NCBI RefSeq assembly: GCF_001625195.1
Contig: NC_054389.1
Location: 11,342,520 to 11,406,519 of the forward strand
Length of the DNA: 64,000 bases
Reading direction: 5' to 3'
Source: Drechmeria coniospora
Lineage: Eukaryota; Ascomycota; Sordariomycetes; Hypocreales; Ophiocordycipitaceae
Shown in pieces: positions 11,181-23,500 of this stretch. The position numbers and the translations under genes are program-made. The notes beneath the pieces were generated by a model. The model was not told the origin of the DNA, did not search any database, and was given only the letters and a program-made list of their open reading frames with translations. Position 1 is the first letter of the stretch. Each line of letters begins with the position of its first letter.

Positions 11181-13481
11181 TTAGACAGATTGCTCAACAG
11201 GCTGGGCTTGAGAGCTCAGGCTGGTAGTTCTCGCGCGCTGTCTCCGCGGCCTGGGGAGGTCGTACAACTTGAAAGGAGGAGCCTCGCCGGATACTAGAGG
11301 CTCGCTGGCGTGGCTTTTGTGGCACGCATTCCTCATGTTCCCAGCAGAGGTGGCGGGGATTTGTTCGGGAATCACATGCCGTGCCGCCGACAGGTCCGGC
11401 TTGGCCGGCTTCGGCAGAACCGACAAGTTCGTGGTGGATGGACGCTCCTGCTCGTCGGCCCAGGTGGCTGCCAATTTGTTGAGAGACGTGTTGCTCGCGG
11501 TGTACCGCGTCAATGTCGTCTGCGATGAAGTCGTAGACATGTGCCGCTTTCCAGTCGAGTTTGAGCGAGATGTGGAAGCGGTCGTGGTCGTGGATGTGCT
11601 GTATCGCTGGTAAGAGGCGACCAGATTGTGCATTCGCGAATAATCGTCCTGACAGGAGGCCGATTGGTTACTCAAGTCCTGCGGTCCCTCGCCCTCATGC
11701 AGAACCAGCTGCTGCTGGTACTCGGGCGGTACGAACGAGGATGGAGACAAGGCAAAGACCTGTGATTCCCTGAAGCCGCAAGTTTCAGGCGTGCGGCATT
11801 CAAACTTTAACTCCATAGGCCACAGGCTCGTCTTGTCCCCGCGGGGAAGGGAAAAGTTGTTCGTCACGCCCATGCTGGACGTTGGTGTCACCACTTCGTG
11901 GCTGAGACCGATCGAGGTTTGGCTCGCAGGACTGAGGGAGGGCATGGCCTGCCGTGAAGGGCACGTCATGGCCGAAAATGTGAGAGCTAGGCCATCCGGC
12001 ACCATCTCAGCTGAGCCTTCTTCCGCCGATGGCAGATGTGGGGAGGAAGCGGCATCGAACGAGGCTGCGTCGAAGGACGGCCGTCCCCATTCGTAGTCGC
12101 AGTTGGCCTCTGCTTCATGCTCGTAGCAGTAGTCGATGTCATCTTCCCAATTCTCCCTGAACGACGACAGCTCGGCTTCGATTCCGGACTGATGCCGCGA
12201 GTGGACCGTCCTGTCGGGTGGCGACATGTCGAGGCAGCCAAGGGTATCGGATGTGCCACTCATGGGACGATGCGAGGGCGGCATTGATCGCATCAGAGGA
12301 ACCGATTGACTTGCTCGGAGCGAAGAGTTGTCGCTAATCAAGCTCAATCGCGAGCGCCGGCTCGGTCCGTGGCCCTCCTCCTCCTCGGGCACATCAGGTA
12401 GCGCCGGCAAGACGGCCGCATGTGACCCTTGGCCAGGAGAGGACAGCGGCCAGGCGACATCGTGAGAAGGTCCGGCCACAGCAGGAAGCTCCGTTTCGGA
12501 TGGCGGCACGTCATCGTAGCTCGGACTGGACTTTGGCAGCTGCTCGGTAGATGCGAAAGGGGAGAACGGCTGTGGTCGACAGAAGCCACCAGTTGTTGGA
12601 GGGCGATCGGCTCGAGCCGACAGATCCAAGTCAAAAAACTCCCCGCACGCCGATTGCCGGCGAGAAAAACGCAGAGGAACGGAGGGGGACGAGGACGGGG
12701 TGATGGGCCTCGCAGAGGACGGCGGATGTTCGTGCAGGCGCAGGGCTCGAGGCGGACACGCTCTGTGTCGATTCTCGGAACGAGCGTGGTTGACGTATCG
12801 TGGAGGGCTCGCAGGCGAACTCATCTGACGCGGGACCAAGGGTGAAGGGGGAGGGCACGTTTGGCAGTGGTTGTCGTACCGATCCTCGGCTAAGGCCAAC
12901 GGCAGGTGGGAGGTGCTCGGCGAGGGCGGCGCCATCCGGCTCGCGGTGGATGGTTCGGCGGCTCGTCGATGGGCGTAGGGACCGGGACACGTTGCCGGTT
13001 CCAAGCGGGCATGGCCATCGGCAGCAAGGTTGCGAGGGCTCGGCCTGTGTGCCAGATGCTGGAAGTTGAAGGGACCCGAGATCTGGAGCTTCCTCTGGGC
13101 GGCGGGCTCATCCCGCGACGGCTTCCGACGAGAGAAGATGGCGGGGATGAAGGATTCCTTGGGACTGGCGGGGCCGTTGTCAAGAGGATCATCGACCGAG
13201 TACACGGAGCTCGTCGACGAGCTCGGAGAGCTGCCTCCTCGCTTCGACCTCGCTCGTCGATGGAAGAAGGCCTTGCCGAAGTGTTCGAGACGATCTCGCG
13301 AGGGCGAGGTGCTCTCGTTGGATCGAAGCGAGGGCCGCCGGACGAGAGACAGGTTATCCAGGGTCACCTCCCACGTCGCCCCGTCGTTGGCCGTCATGGA
13401 TCCCACGGACGACGACGATTCCGAGGAAGCGGCACGGTGGCCATGGCCATGCTGTCGGTGCAAGCGAGATACCCGCTTCAT
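11181..13481 (-). CDS. Serine-rich protein with a CRIB-like motif
   Basis: Single-exon frame of 766 aa. The frame extends 13 codons upstream to a GTG, but the first ATG is at 13481-13479 and is taken as the start. The protein is mostly low complexity and rich in Ser, Pro, Arg and Thr, and is probably disordered. The one recognisable element is ISGPFNFQHLAH at about residues 134-145, close to the CRIB consensus (ISxPxxFxHxxH) by which effectors bind GTP-loaded Cdc42/Rac. The final His-Val/Gly of the classic motif is HR here, so GTPase binding is uncertain. No kinase domain follows, so it is not a PAK kinase; a small polarity-effector scaffold of the yeast Gic type is one possibility. The reverse strand has long spurious frames. 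Confidence 0.7.
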   Translation of the reverse strand: MKRVSRLHRQHGHGHRAASSESSSSVGSMTANDGATWEVTLDNLSLVRRPSLRSNESTSPSRDRLEHFGKAFFHRRARSKRGGSSPSSSTSSVYSVDDPLDNGPASPKESFIPAIFSRRKPSRDEPAAQRKLQISGPFNFQHLAHRPSPRNLAADGHARLEPATCPGPYAHRRAAEPSTASRMAPPSPSTSHLPLALAEDRYDNHCQTCPPPSPLVPRQMSSPASPPRYVNHARSENRHRACPPRALRLHEHPPSSARPITPSSSPSVPLRFSRRQSACGEFFDLDLSARADRPPTTGGFCRPQPFSPFASTEQLPKSSPSYDDVPPSETELPAVAGPSHDVAWPLSSPGQGSHAAVLPALPDVPEEEEGHGPSRRSRLSLISDNSSLRASQSVPLMRSMPPSHRPMSGTSDTLGCLDMSPPDRTVHSRHQSGIEAELSSFRENWEDDIDYCYEHEAEANCDYEWGRPSFDAASFDAASSPHLPSAEEGSAEMVPDGLALTFSAMTCPSRQAMPSLSPASQTSIGLSHEVVTPTSSMGVTNNFSLPRGDKTSLWPMELKFECRTPETCGFRESQVFALSPSSFVPPEYQQQLVLHEGEGPQDLSNQSASCQDDYSRMHNLVASYQRYSTSTTTTASTSRSNSTGKRHMSTTSSQTTLTRYTASNTSLNKLAATWADEQERPSTTNLSVLPKPAKPDLSAARHVIPEQIPATSAGNMRNACHKSHASEPLVSGEAPPFKLYDLPRPRRQRARTTSLSSQAQPVEQSV

Positions 13482-14645
13482 CTGCCTGTTCGATGATGGG
13501 CGCGTAGGAGGAGCATGCACATGTATTATCCGATTACATGCACTCGCAGATGGAATCAGGTGTCGGTGCGGGTGCGGGTGTAGGAGGGCGGTGGGTGCGG
13601 GTGCAGATATGGCGGCCTCCTTGGCTCGAGAGGCCTGTTCACCGCGGGTTCCGGGAAGCGGTCAACACTCGGACTCGGGACTCGGACGCGAACTCGAGAG
13701 AAGGTCAAGCGGCGAATGAGAAGGCTGGCCATGATCCGCAGAAGGAGCAGATGGTCGAGAGCTGGGAGTGCCGTCGGGGTCCTTTTTGAGAGCGGCTGTG
13801 GATACGGCAGAGTCGCAGCCAGAGGACGATTGCAGGGCCATGGCCGAGGCTGTCATCATGGTTCAATTATTATTAGTGGAGAAGAGGGCGAAGACGAGAC
13901 AAATCCAGTCAATTCGTGCCCTCCTTCCTCCGCGTCCAGGGCCAGGACCAGGAGCCGGGATGAAAAACGAGGCAGGAGGCCAGGGTAGGAGTACTTGTGG
14001 GAGTACCTGCCTGTAGTGCGAGTGCACTGTAGGTAAGTACCTAGTACCTAGTACTCTGCACGGTAAGTGCAAGTAGCTGTACATGTAAATGTAAGTACAG
14101 CTACGGAGTACTCCGTACAGTACGCAGGATTACAGTGCTTACTACTTACTTGCTGTACTTTACTGTACAGTACTCTGTACATGAAGTTCTTGCGACTAAT
14201 TACTACAGTATAAAATAAGTATGGAGTACAGTACTTGGGACCAGAACGTGGTGGCACACTGCACTGTGCTCGCCTGTTCGCCTCGGTGCGGGATGCAAGT
14301 ACTTACTTGGATAATTGTTACTGCGCACGTACTCGGGTACTCCGCACTGCATTACAAGATCACTGCAAGTACAAGTACCAACTCACTGGCAGCACCTGCA
14401 GCACTTTGCTCCAGTGAGCAGCGGTTCGCTGTTATTCTTGCACGATGGAGGTACCCGAGACGAGCACATGTACATGTACTTGGTTGCGTGGCAGGCACCC
14501 GAGCCGGGACAAGGATGGGGCGATTGTTCTTCTCTTTTCCCCTGAGGCGATCTGCAGACCCACGCGTGTTGGTCGAGGAAAAGCCTCAGGGCCGTCGCCA
14601 CTTGCCAGAGCTGACAGCCATCAAGGGGGGTTTGGGCTGGGAGAC

Positions 14646-14691
14646 GGGTGTCGGTGTCGGCGTCGGTGTTGGCGTCGGTGTTGGTGTCGGG
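14646..14691. repeat. GGTGTC/GGCGTC hexamer microsatellite
   Basis: About seven hexamer units alternating GGTGTC, GGCGTC and GGTGTT. Confidence 0.8.
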
Positions 14692-14789
14692 CAGAGGCTG
14701 TGGGACGGGGGCCAGCATGATGGGGCGGCCAATTTACGAGTGCAAGCACTGTAGGTGTTACTAGTAGTACGGAGCAGATGCACTCCGAT

Positions 14790-14873
14790 TACAGTCACTT
14801 GACAAAAGTGACGATTCAGTTTTGGTAGCGCCACTCCTACAAATTGACTCGACATTTTTGCCACCCCACTGTA
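14790..14873. mobile_element. 84 bp mariner-type MITE, copy 1
   Basis: The sequence runs from TACAGTCACTTGACAAAAG to TTTTTGCCACCCCACTGTA. Reverse-complementing the end gives TACAGTGGGGTGGCAAAAA, so the termini form an imperfect inverted repeat of about 26 bp flanked by or including TA. That is the signature of Tc1/mariner elements. A second copy of exactly the same length lies at 41137-41220. There is no coding capacity, so it would need a transposase supplied in trans. Confidence 0.75.
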
Positions 14874-17800
14874 CTGTACAGCCAGCCGGAGTACCAATCC
14901 ATGTGCGGTACTCTTAGGTACCAGCTGTGCAGTGCATTTACGTACTTGCATGAAGTGTAGTTGTAGGTGTACTTGTACTTGTCAGTACAGTACAACTAAG
15001 CTGTCAATGACAAAGTAAGTACACGTAATTATTACCACTTACAAATGCTTGCAGACTACGGAGTACTAGTCGCGGAGAAGGGGCAAAGCCACCGGTCAAG
15101 GCTAGGAGGGGAAGCCAACGGGAGAGCTGGAGCAGCGCGGCGAGCCCAGGCCAGGGCGAGGGAGGGAGACCGGGGCCGGGTCCAGGAAGGGGTTGGTTAC
15201 CGGAAAATGCGTCGGTGGGCTCGCGAAGGCGGCGTTGGATCCGGGGGTCGGCCCTCCGTAGCCCCTACATGCAAGGACCCAAGTACTGTCTGTACAGTAC
15301 GTACTTGCTTGCAACACACGCAGGTGCATACGGCACGCACAGTGCCTACCTACCGTGCAGAGCAGGACAGTCATGAGTTGATGTGGTGGGCTTCGAGGGT
15401 CGAACCCCCCGACGGCTCGTGCCCTGATGATTCGGTACAAGAAAGGTGCAAGTAAGTACAAGTCTGGGAAGTCTTGGTCCGTTGGTACTCCGTACTGTGC
15501 AAGTAAAAGTACGCAAACTGTGCTCTCACCTTCGAGTACAGTACGGAGCACAGTTCGTCGATGCAACGGCGGACGCGGACTCGTGCCCCCCTTGATCCCG
15601 TGCGCGCACAGTGCATGCACCTCGAGCACCGGCACTGGCATGGAGCACGGAATCAGAGTCAACGATTCTGCCCATGTCGGCAGAGGCTGAAGAGGAGGGG
15701 TTTACTTGCAATACTCCTCGCCACGCCGAGTAGCTGAAAACGCCGAGCAGGGTCCCCCCACCGCGCGACTACCAGTATTACTTGTCACAGCTATAGTGGC
15801 AATGGTAGATGGCAGTGGTCGAGGAGGACGACGTGCATGCGTGGACGCCAATGGACGGGATGAGAAGCCATCATTGGCGCAGGGGACCTAGAAATGCAGG
15901 TTTCCATGTCCATCCAGCCATCAAGTTACGTACCACAAGTACTCGATACATTGCTCGTCCTAGGTAATACCGTACTACCGCAGATGGAATGATCGTCCCT
16001 CCTGTACGTCTGCTTACCACCTACCTACTAGTAGTACTCCGTACACCTACAGCAGGCACCTACTAATGCAGGTACGTACGGATCGTAGCACAGTACAAGC
16101 AAGTATTTGCACCGGTGGGGAGGGTTCAGAAAACGTAGCTGTAATTCCATGCACTTGTACTCCGTACACCTATGGGCTTTGCGTGCAGTCAAGCAAGATT
16201 CTCCACTAATACTTGTAGGGGCGTTGATCGTAGTAGTTCTAGCATTGTACAGAACCTCCGTGCTTGGTACGCACAGTACTAGGTTAGTAAGTAATACAAC
16301 TACCCGTTGTACAGTAGGTACAGTAGGTGTTGTTAAATGTACAAACAAGTATGTACTGTACTTGTCCAGGGACTCGGCCTCGTTCTGGCGAGGATTTTCC
16401 TCGGTACTCCGTAGTATGAATGCACTATGGAGCACTCCGTACCAAGGTAGCACATCCTCCCACGCATGTAGTGGTAGGTACATGTACCCGCTGATTCCAC
16501 GACGCCGGCGCCGGCTCAGACTCCAGTCCAAGTACGCGAGGACATGGTCACTGATGAGGATTACTGCTGACGCTGTGCTGTAGCGAGTACGGGGTACATT
16601 TACGGAATATTAGCCGTGCAGGCAGTGCAACCGTGTACATGCATGTACGGATACTCCGCGCTCGTAAGTATGCAATACGCTGCACAGCCTGGCCCGGAAG
16701 TGCTGGGGGGCGCCACCTTCCTGGAGCCTGGGGCGTTGCGGATGCCCATTCGTACCGGCAGCGCTCCCTCTCCCTGCAAGGTTCGAAAAGGCAACCCGCT
16801 CCCCCTACTCCCCTCGCCCGACGGCCCTCTCCCGACGACCCTCACTCTACGGCCCTCTCCCTTGTACCGAAAGGCGTACCGTCCTCCGTACTGCCCGGAG
16901 GCAGGTCGGAATACGAGGACGGATACGGAGCAAGCACACCTACAGTGGTGTGTACAGTCAGTTCTTGTGCGTGCAAGTATGCAAATAGGTGTACCCCGTA
17001 CAAACACCTGTGGCCGCACAGCCGTGAATCCAGGCCGTGCTCCGTGCAAACTAGTACTCGCTCGCACTCGCACCCTCGACGCGAAATGCATTGGTCATCG
17101 AGCACCTTCTGGAAGAATTACTATCACGTACAGTACAACTAGTGCCGTGCACGCGTGCGTGTACAGTACGGAGTATTAATTAGTTACTATTACCTCTGCG
17201 AGCAGTTCCAGGGCGAATGGAGCAGGGAGGGGACCGACGACCCGACGAGACAACGCGACGCGAACCAAGGAGTGGACGGCGTTCAACTCATCCTTCCGTC
17301 CGTCGCGTCGGGTCGTCAGCCGACCCCTGCAGGTTCCGCCTCCGCTTGCCTTCCCTTGTTGCCTCGCTCGAGTGGGCGAATGGATTCGCTCGTCGATGCG
17401 GTTCGGGCCAAAAAGTCTGCTTCGGAGCGAGCTGCAAGCCTGCAAGCGTGCGTGCGGACGTGCATGCGAGCGCAGCAGCAGGCGAGGCACCAGCCACGCC
17501 GCAGAATAAATGCAGGAACGGCATGGTCGCGGGCGCCGTCCCAAACAGGCTGCTGGCTCTCGCCCTGGTCGCTGCCACATCGGGACGAGGGCAGGGCAAG
17601 GGCACACCCAATACTTGCCAACGCCAACATTGCACTGAAAACCATACAAGTATTAATATTACATGTCTGCTGTCCAAGTCGGACGGTGGTACGTAATTGC
17701 ACGTGTTGGGCCGACGTAATAATACTGCAAGTAATCCATGTACGGAGCCGCAGCTTGGCGAGTTGGTGCCAAAAGGGTGATCCCTACTTACAGTACTTGC

Positions 17801-19987
17801 ACGAACCAGGGCCCACCTCCTTCCACAGCCAACATATCCCTCAATAGGGCCTAAACAAGGGCCGCCTTGGCCCTGTCACCTTTGTCATTGCAAGTACTTA
17901 ATTAATACAGTAATTAATACTTGCACGTGTGCTCGGCTCGGTACGCGGACTTGGCTGTTCACTGTAAGTATTACTTACTCCCTCCACCTACTTGTGGTAC
18001 GCATCCCCAGGTATTACCAAGTGCAGGCCACCTTTTACTTGCATGTGCATGCCCTTGCATGTAATTACGCCAACATGGACAAGTCAGTATTTTTACCGTA
18101 CTACTGTACATGTACTTAGTTGTAGTCGTGGCCCTACTCGTAACGGTTCGCGTCCGCGGATGACAAACGAAGCCCGTGCCACCGTCCCACAACAGGCCGG
18201 GGATGGGGAGGGAGGAGGCTGGTGGCCGGAGTTGCCCGACGACGACGATCCATGGAGAGCACGAGAAACTCCATCTCCTTCTAGAAGGTCGGCAGGTTGT
18301 CGAATGCTTCGGAACAAAGGCGGGAGTGCGACGGGAAGGGGGACAAGTCCGCTCCGCCCTGCCTCCCTAGCTCCTTTACTTTCTTTTTCGACGACGGATT
18401 CCACCAGTATCTGTCCAGCAATTACCAACCCATCTCGTACGTAGAGGTCTGCCAGAGCGAGACGTGATGGGCATCAGGCAAGGAATTCCGCCTGCGCCGG
18501 ATGCAGGCGTGCCTGAGGCATACAGACACTTGTGTTGAGCGACTTATTACTGCAAGGACAATTACGGGGACAAGTTCACACGTGGAGTTGAATACTCCGT
18601 ACTCCGTACAGTACTTACAGTACAAGTACTTTACAATACATGTACTGTACGGAGTACTCCGTGCACATGTACTTACTGTAGATTAGGCTTGGACGTAATA
18701 CTTGTGCGCTGCTAGGCGAGTACATGCACACCCATGCGAAGCAGTGCTGCATTTGCACTCCGTTCGAGGCACCGTTTGCGTGCACAAACACTGTAATAGT
18801 AAGCAGACGTGAACGAGTAGTAGCAGCAAGTAATTCCAGGCAAGTAGGATACTAGGAAAGTACAACAAAGTAAGTGAAGTGGCACCGGCAAGGTGGTCCA
18901 AATACGTTGTTGCAGCACTCAAGTACAAGTACAGCATAACACTCACCTCCCGAACCTGCCATGTCGAGCGAGCGAGCTACCGACGTAGCACTCCGCACGC
19001 ACAAGTACAGTACAAGTACTGCACAGTACTGTGCTGTAGAGTAATACATCTGCAGACTTGTATATGCAAGTACTGTACAGTACGTCGTAGGGCTCTGTAC
19101 ATGGATCTACACTACTCCATTCTTACTTGAACACGTACTTACTTACTAATTTACCTACACTTCATTACTTGCGTGCACCCAAGAACAGGTAGAATGTTGG
19201 CACATTGCACTCACGTCACCGAACCAATACTCGCCCCGCCCAACACCCTCCGCGGGCCAGAGGCGGCATCAATCAGGGACGCCCAACGAGCAACCCTCCT
19301 GCCTGCCCTTCACGGGCTCTCCGCTGCAGCCTTCCGACGAGCCGTCTCGTCTCGTTCCTGAATGGACGTGGCGGCGGTCCAAGGCACGCATCGCGCCGGC
19401 GTGGCGAAGCTGTTGGGTTGGCTCACCGACGCCGGCGACTTGGACAACCCACCCACGGGGTAGCAGAGTGTCGATACCGTGGGCACCTGTACCTGTACGT
19501 ACGGGTAAGCAGGGCCGTACGCCGATTGCCATGGGGTTCTCTCGCCATGGCGTTTGAATCCATGCTGATACAGATCATGCATCGTATACCTAGGTGTCCT
19601 GGCCTCTCTGCTCAGCTGATGTCGAATCCGGGACGAGAATGCCCTCGTTTCACGGCTCGCAAAACACAGACGGGCAAACGAGAACGCATACGAGTCCATG
19701 TACGGAGTCGTATTCCTGACTGGATTCGACGGGTCATGTCAAGCAAGGCGAGTACGGAGTGCAGTAGGCGTAACTGTACTTACGGGAACAGTAGTTCCGT
19801 TACCGGCGGCGAGTGTGACTACAGTAAGTAAGTACTTACATGCACCGAGTACAAGCAAGCAAACAGGTAGCCGCGCCGCACACCTGTGCCGGGTCCTTGG
19901 AACGCCGTGGAAACATGCAGCTTGCGTCGCGGGCAGTCGCCAAAATTCTAGGCCAGAAAAGGAATGTCGTTGCCGTCGTTTCCAACA

Positions 19988-20031
19988 CCCGGTCCCGGTC
20001 CCGGTCCTGGTCCTGGTCTCGGTCCTGGTCA
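19988..20031. repeat. GGTCCC/GGTCCT hexamer microsatellite
   Basis: Roughly seven units of CCGGTC/CTGGTC-type hexamers in a row. Confidence 0.75.
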
Positions 20032-21293
20032 TGGCATGCACACCTACAGTCATCCAAGCACGGAGTACTCCGTACACCTACTTGTACGTCTTAAGCGAAG
20101 CGGATATGCCTTCTCCTGTTGTACTTGAATGTACGGAGTGCAGAGTGCCCAAGTACGTAAGTACCTAGTAAGTATGTATGTACAGTACATGTGCTCCGCA
20201 CAGTATCTACAGTACTTGTACACTTACAGCACATCAAAGTCGGTGTGATGGGCTCCGTACGCAGTCCGGAGCGCCTGTATTCGTGCTGCAAGTTAGTACT
20301 TACTTGCCCCTACAGGTACGGGTGGTGCTTGTACACCTACATTATTATTGTATTGCACCTACAGCAAGTACATGTGCATGCACACCCTCAAGTACTTGCA
20401 TACTTACACCTACTTTGAAGGACTTGCAAGTTGCCACCAACACACCTCCAGGACACGCACGCCGACTCTACCAACTGCTTCGTGCTGCCGACGGCTCGAC
20501 GCTCGAATGCGCGACTCGACTCGGGCCATGACCGCTACTTCCGTCGCCCAGTCTCCTCTTGCAACGCCTCCGTCGAATCCGCCACGGTACCGACGGGGAG
20601 ACCGACTGATGCCTTGTGCCTCGACGCCAACCCGAGGGCCAAGAAACGATCGTCGGCGGACCATTGTGCGAGCACATAAACGTACCCAGGTACTCCGTAC
20701 AAAACAGTACGAGTACCCCGTACGTTTCCGCTGCAAGTACTTGCTGCACTCCGCAGTTGTAGGTGCCATCGCCGCATGGTGCCGTGCTCGGTGCCGGGCT
20801 GCTCGGACGCCCGCGGCCAGAGGTGACCCTGCGGCGAGCACCCCCCGTGCTGATCGTGGGCCAAATCAACGCACCGGATGGTCGTGGCAACCGAGCCCTG
20901 GACGGTGGGTGGTAATGCCAAAAGCAAGCAGGTAAATGAGCCGTGGTGCTAGCCAATGCGCGGCAACGCCAGTGCCGTGCGAGCATGGCGACAAACGGAC
21001 GCACCACCTCCGCTCGACCTTGGCTTCGCTTGCTTCCACCGCGGTGTTGCTCGCCAGAATGAATCCGCGACGAGCGTGCCTGCATGTCCGATGGTGGCCG
21101 TGTCGCCGCGATGCCCCGGCGTGCAAGACCGTCGTCCTCTCCCCTTGCCGCAAGATCCAAAAAAAATGCACATCGCACCCCTCCACGGAACGCCCCGCGT
21201 ACTTCCACGCCGCTACCCTAAATCCAAGAAGATCATGTCCAAGTCGTGCCGGCCTCGGCACCTTCCTCCCGGGCGATCCATGACTTGAGCATC

Positions 21294-23500
21294 CTATCGC
21301 GCTCGTGCTGCCGAGGAGGATGCCGACGAGCTGCCCGTCGATGCAACGTCGCTTTCCGTGTCGGGCTCGGCTCGTCTCCCCGTCGACTCCGACTTCTTTC
21401 TGGGCCGGAAGAAATCGCCCAGCACCTTGCTGAAGCTTTGTGACCTCTGACGGCCGGCGCCGGCCTCGTGCGGCTGGTCTCCGACGACGTCCCGTCTCGG
21501 CGGAGGATGCGGAATCTGCTCGTCGGAGATGGCAAGGCAGTACCGGCGACGCATGTCCTCGTCGTCGACGTCGACGTCGTCGTTGAAGAACAGGCTGGCT
21601 CGGATCGTCGATCGTATCCGTCTCAGCGACGACCCGGAAGTGGACGACTTGTCATGCTCCCGGAGAAAGGCATCCTTGACGACGGTCGTGACGGTGGATG
21701 CAAACGGAGACGGCGATATAAAGGTCTTGGCGCGCTGGTGGCTTGTCGTCCGCGACAAGGCCGAGCGCGGCGTCGCTTCGACCGCGTGATTCGGTGCAAT
21801 GGAGGAGGCGACGGTTGGCGTCTGCGGCACGGAACTCATCGGCGAATACATAATCGCCGAGCCCGTCACGGCCGCGTCGGCCGACAATGTTCTGCTGCCG
21901 TGCTGAGGCGGTGCCGTCGGGCCCCACGATTGTCGCCAAGCGCTGCTCGACAGCGGCGACGACTCTCCTCCCGACCAGCCCGGGACACCCTCGACCCCCG
22001 AGAGCTGTGCCGTCGGGCTTCCGGCCACGTCGGACGGGGACATGGGCTTGACCGTGTCGGCGAAGCTGACCCGCGACAGCCTGCTCGACCTCCGCGACTG
22101 AGATTTGGGCGTCGCAACGACATGCTCCGGGGCCGATGCGTTGCTGTCGTGGTGCGTCAGGCCAATCGTCTCCTCGACGTCGTCGTCCGAGAACAGGCTT
22201 TCGTCGTCCTCGCCCTGCCCTCGCCTCCCGCTCGTGAGGAGGAAGACGCCGAAGAAGGTGAGCAGACAGCCGCCGACAAACTTGGCCGCCTGCTCGACCG
22301 TCGTCTTTTCAAAGTCGCGATAGAGGATGGCGCTGCCGAGGATGACGCAGAGCGTGAAGAGGACAAACTGGATGGGGATGACTTGCGTCGAGTCGAAGCG
22401 CTGCAGCGCCTTGTTGACGTAGCGGATCTGCATCACGGCCGTGACGAGCAGGATGAAGAAGAGGACGTAGGTGACGGGCGTGGTGAAGGCTCTCCAGAGC
22501 GTCGACGAAAGCATCGACGACACGCCCTTGGTGGCCAAGGCCGTGTACCCACCTGCCGTCGGGTCAGGTTAGCATGGCGGCGAGGACGAGGAACGGGAGC
22601 GAACTTTGTCGACGACGTACCGAAGAGGCCGACGAGGCCGAGGTCGATGAGGATGGTCCGCCGTCCGTAGACGCTGCTGGCCCACATGAGGGCGACGATG
22701 AGCGCCACGGTGACGGCCAGATATATTTCAAAGGCCAAGGTCGTGATGGCCCGCCAGACGTCGTGAGGCTCCAGCTTCGTCTCCTTGGTGTTTGCGCTCA
22801 GCACGACCGTCACGACACCGGCGACGGCGATGACGACGCCCCAAAAGTCTCGCAGCCGAAACCTCTCGTGGAACATGAGGGGTGCGATGATGCAGTTGGA
22901 GATGAGGGCGACGACGCCCAGTGGCGAGACGATGGATGCCGGCGCGAACCCGTAGGCAAGGAAGTTTCCCATTTCGCCGAGCGTGATGAGGATCTGGCCG
23001 AGCCACCAGTAGGGCGACTTGAGATAGGTCGAGGTGGCATCGCCAACGTCGTCGCCGTCGTCGTCGCCGTCGTCGTCGCCGTCGGCTGTTCCGTTCGATT
23101 GGTACGAGGCCGCCAGCGGGTCCGTCTCCCGGCCTCCATGGCTCTCGCCATCACCACCGTTCGCTCCCACGTGGCCCGTGTCTGTGCCGATGGTGCTCTG
23201 CCCGTCGGTTCCTCCATCGATGGTGCCGTACACTCCGGACGCGGCGCCCCTGCTCTGGCTCAGCAGCATGGCCGTGCGGGCTCTTTGTCGTATTCTCGCC
23301 CGTGCCTTTTGCAGTCGTGTGTGAGCATATCTCTGCACGTTGAGCGCCAGCGCGATGAGAACATTGCCAACGATGGCCGTGACGATGCCGATCAGCGACG
23401 ACCAGTTCTTGAGCGAGTCGCCCGGCGTTTCCGCACCCCCAGTCAAGCGGGACGCGCCGGGAACCGCGGCCATCGACGGCCCGAACGCAGGTGCCGGCAT
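21294..23500 (-). CDS. NIPA-type (DUF803) magnesium transporter family protein
   Basis: Multispanning membrane protein of the NIPA family, whose animal members move Mg2+. Exons are 23500-22621 and 22552-21294, giving 712 aa. The 68 bp intron (GTACGT...GCAG, GCTAAC branch) joins LGLVGLF to GGYTALATKG, a conserved NIPA segment. The first helix is about residues 33-55. A charged, Asp-rich loop (about 60-155) follows, then further helices with the family segments LITLGEMGNFLAYGFAPA, SPLGVVALISN and VLFFILLVTAVMQIRY. After the last helix (near residue 395) is an approximately 310-residue Ser/Thr/Pro-rich cytosolic tail. The start at 23500 (MPAPAFGPSM) is the ATG nearest the conserved region; the frame stays open upstream, but that part reads as non-coding. 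Substrate is inferred from the family only. Confidence 0.88.

Larger units (their letters stand above)
13482..21293. other. 7.8 kb gene-free tract saturated with GTAC motifs
   Basis: No frame here shows recognisable domains or the smooth coding character of the neighbouring genes. From about 13990 the tract is filled with short motifs around GTAC (TACGGAGTA, GTACTCCGTAC, CAAGTACTTG, GTACTTGTAC); for example, the 60 bases 18601-18660 contain seven GTAC sites. GC-rich, non-repetitive islands lie between them (about 15040-15290, 16690-17080, 17200-17650, 18130-18420, 19180-19700 and 20440-21290). They may be decayed genes or regulatory DNA, but I cannot assign any. Confidence 0.6.

Noticed and set aside
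13482..13520. Upstream extension of the CRIB-like gene to a GTG.
   Set aside because: A non-ATG start has no support here; the ATG at 13481 is close by.
15371..15440. A GTTCGA/TCGAAC-containing stretch resembling a tRNA T-arm (minus strand near 15390).
   Set aside because: The five-base T stem does not pair and no D or anticodon arm or acceptor stem can be formed around it.
17155..17847. A 230-codon plus-strand frame within the GTAC-rich tract.
   Set aside because: It starts inside a GTAC motif cluster, and its composition (scattered Cys, Arg, His) and lack of any domain or splice logic look like chance in GC-rich DNA.
20468..21208. A 246-codon minus-strand frame.
   Set aside because: No recognisable domain; overlapping frames of similar length exist on both strands, which is typical of non-coding GC-rich sequence.
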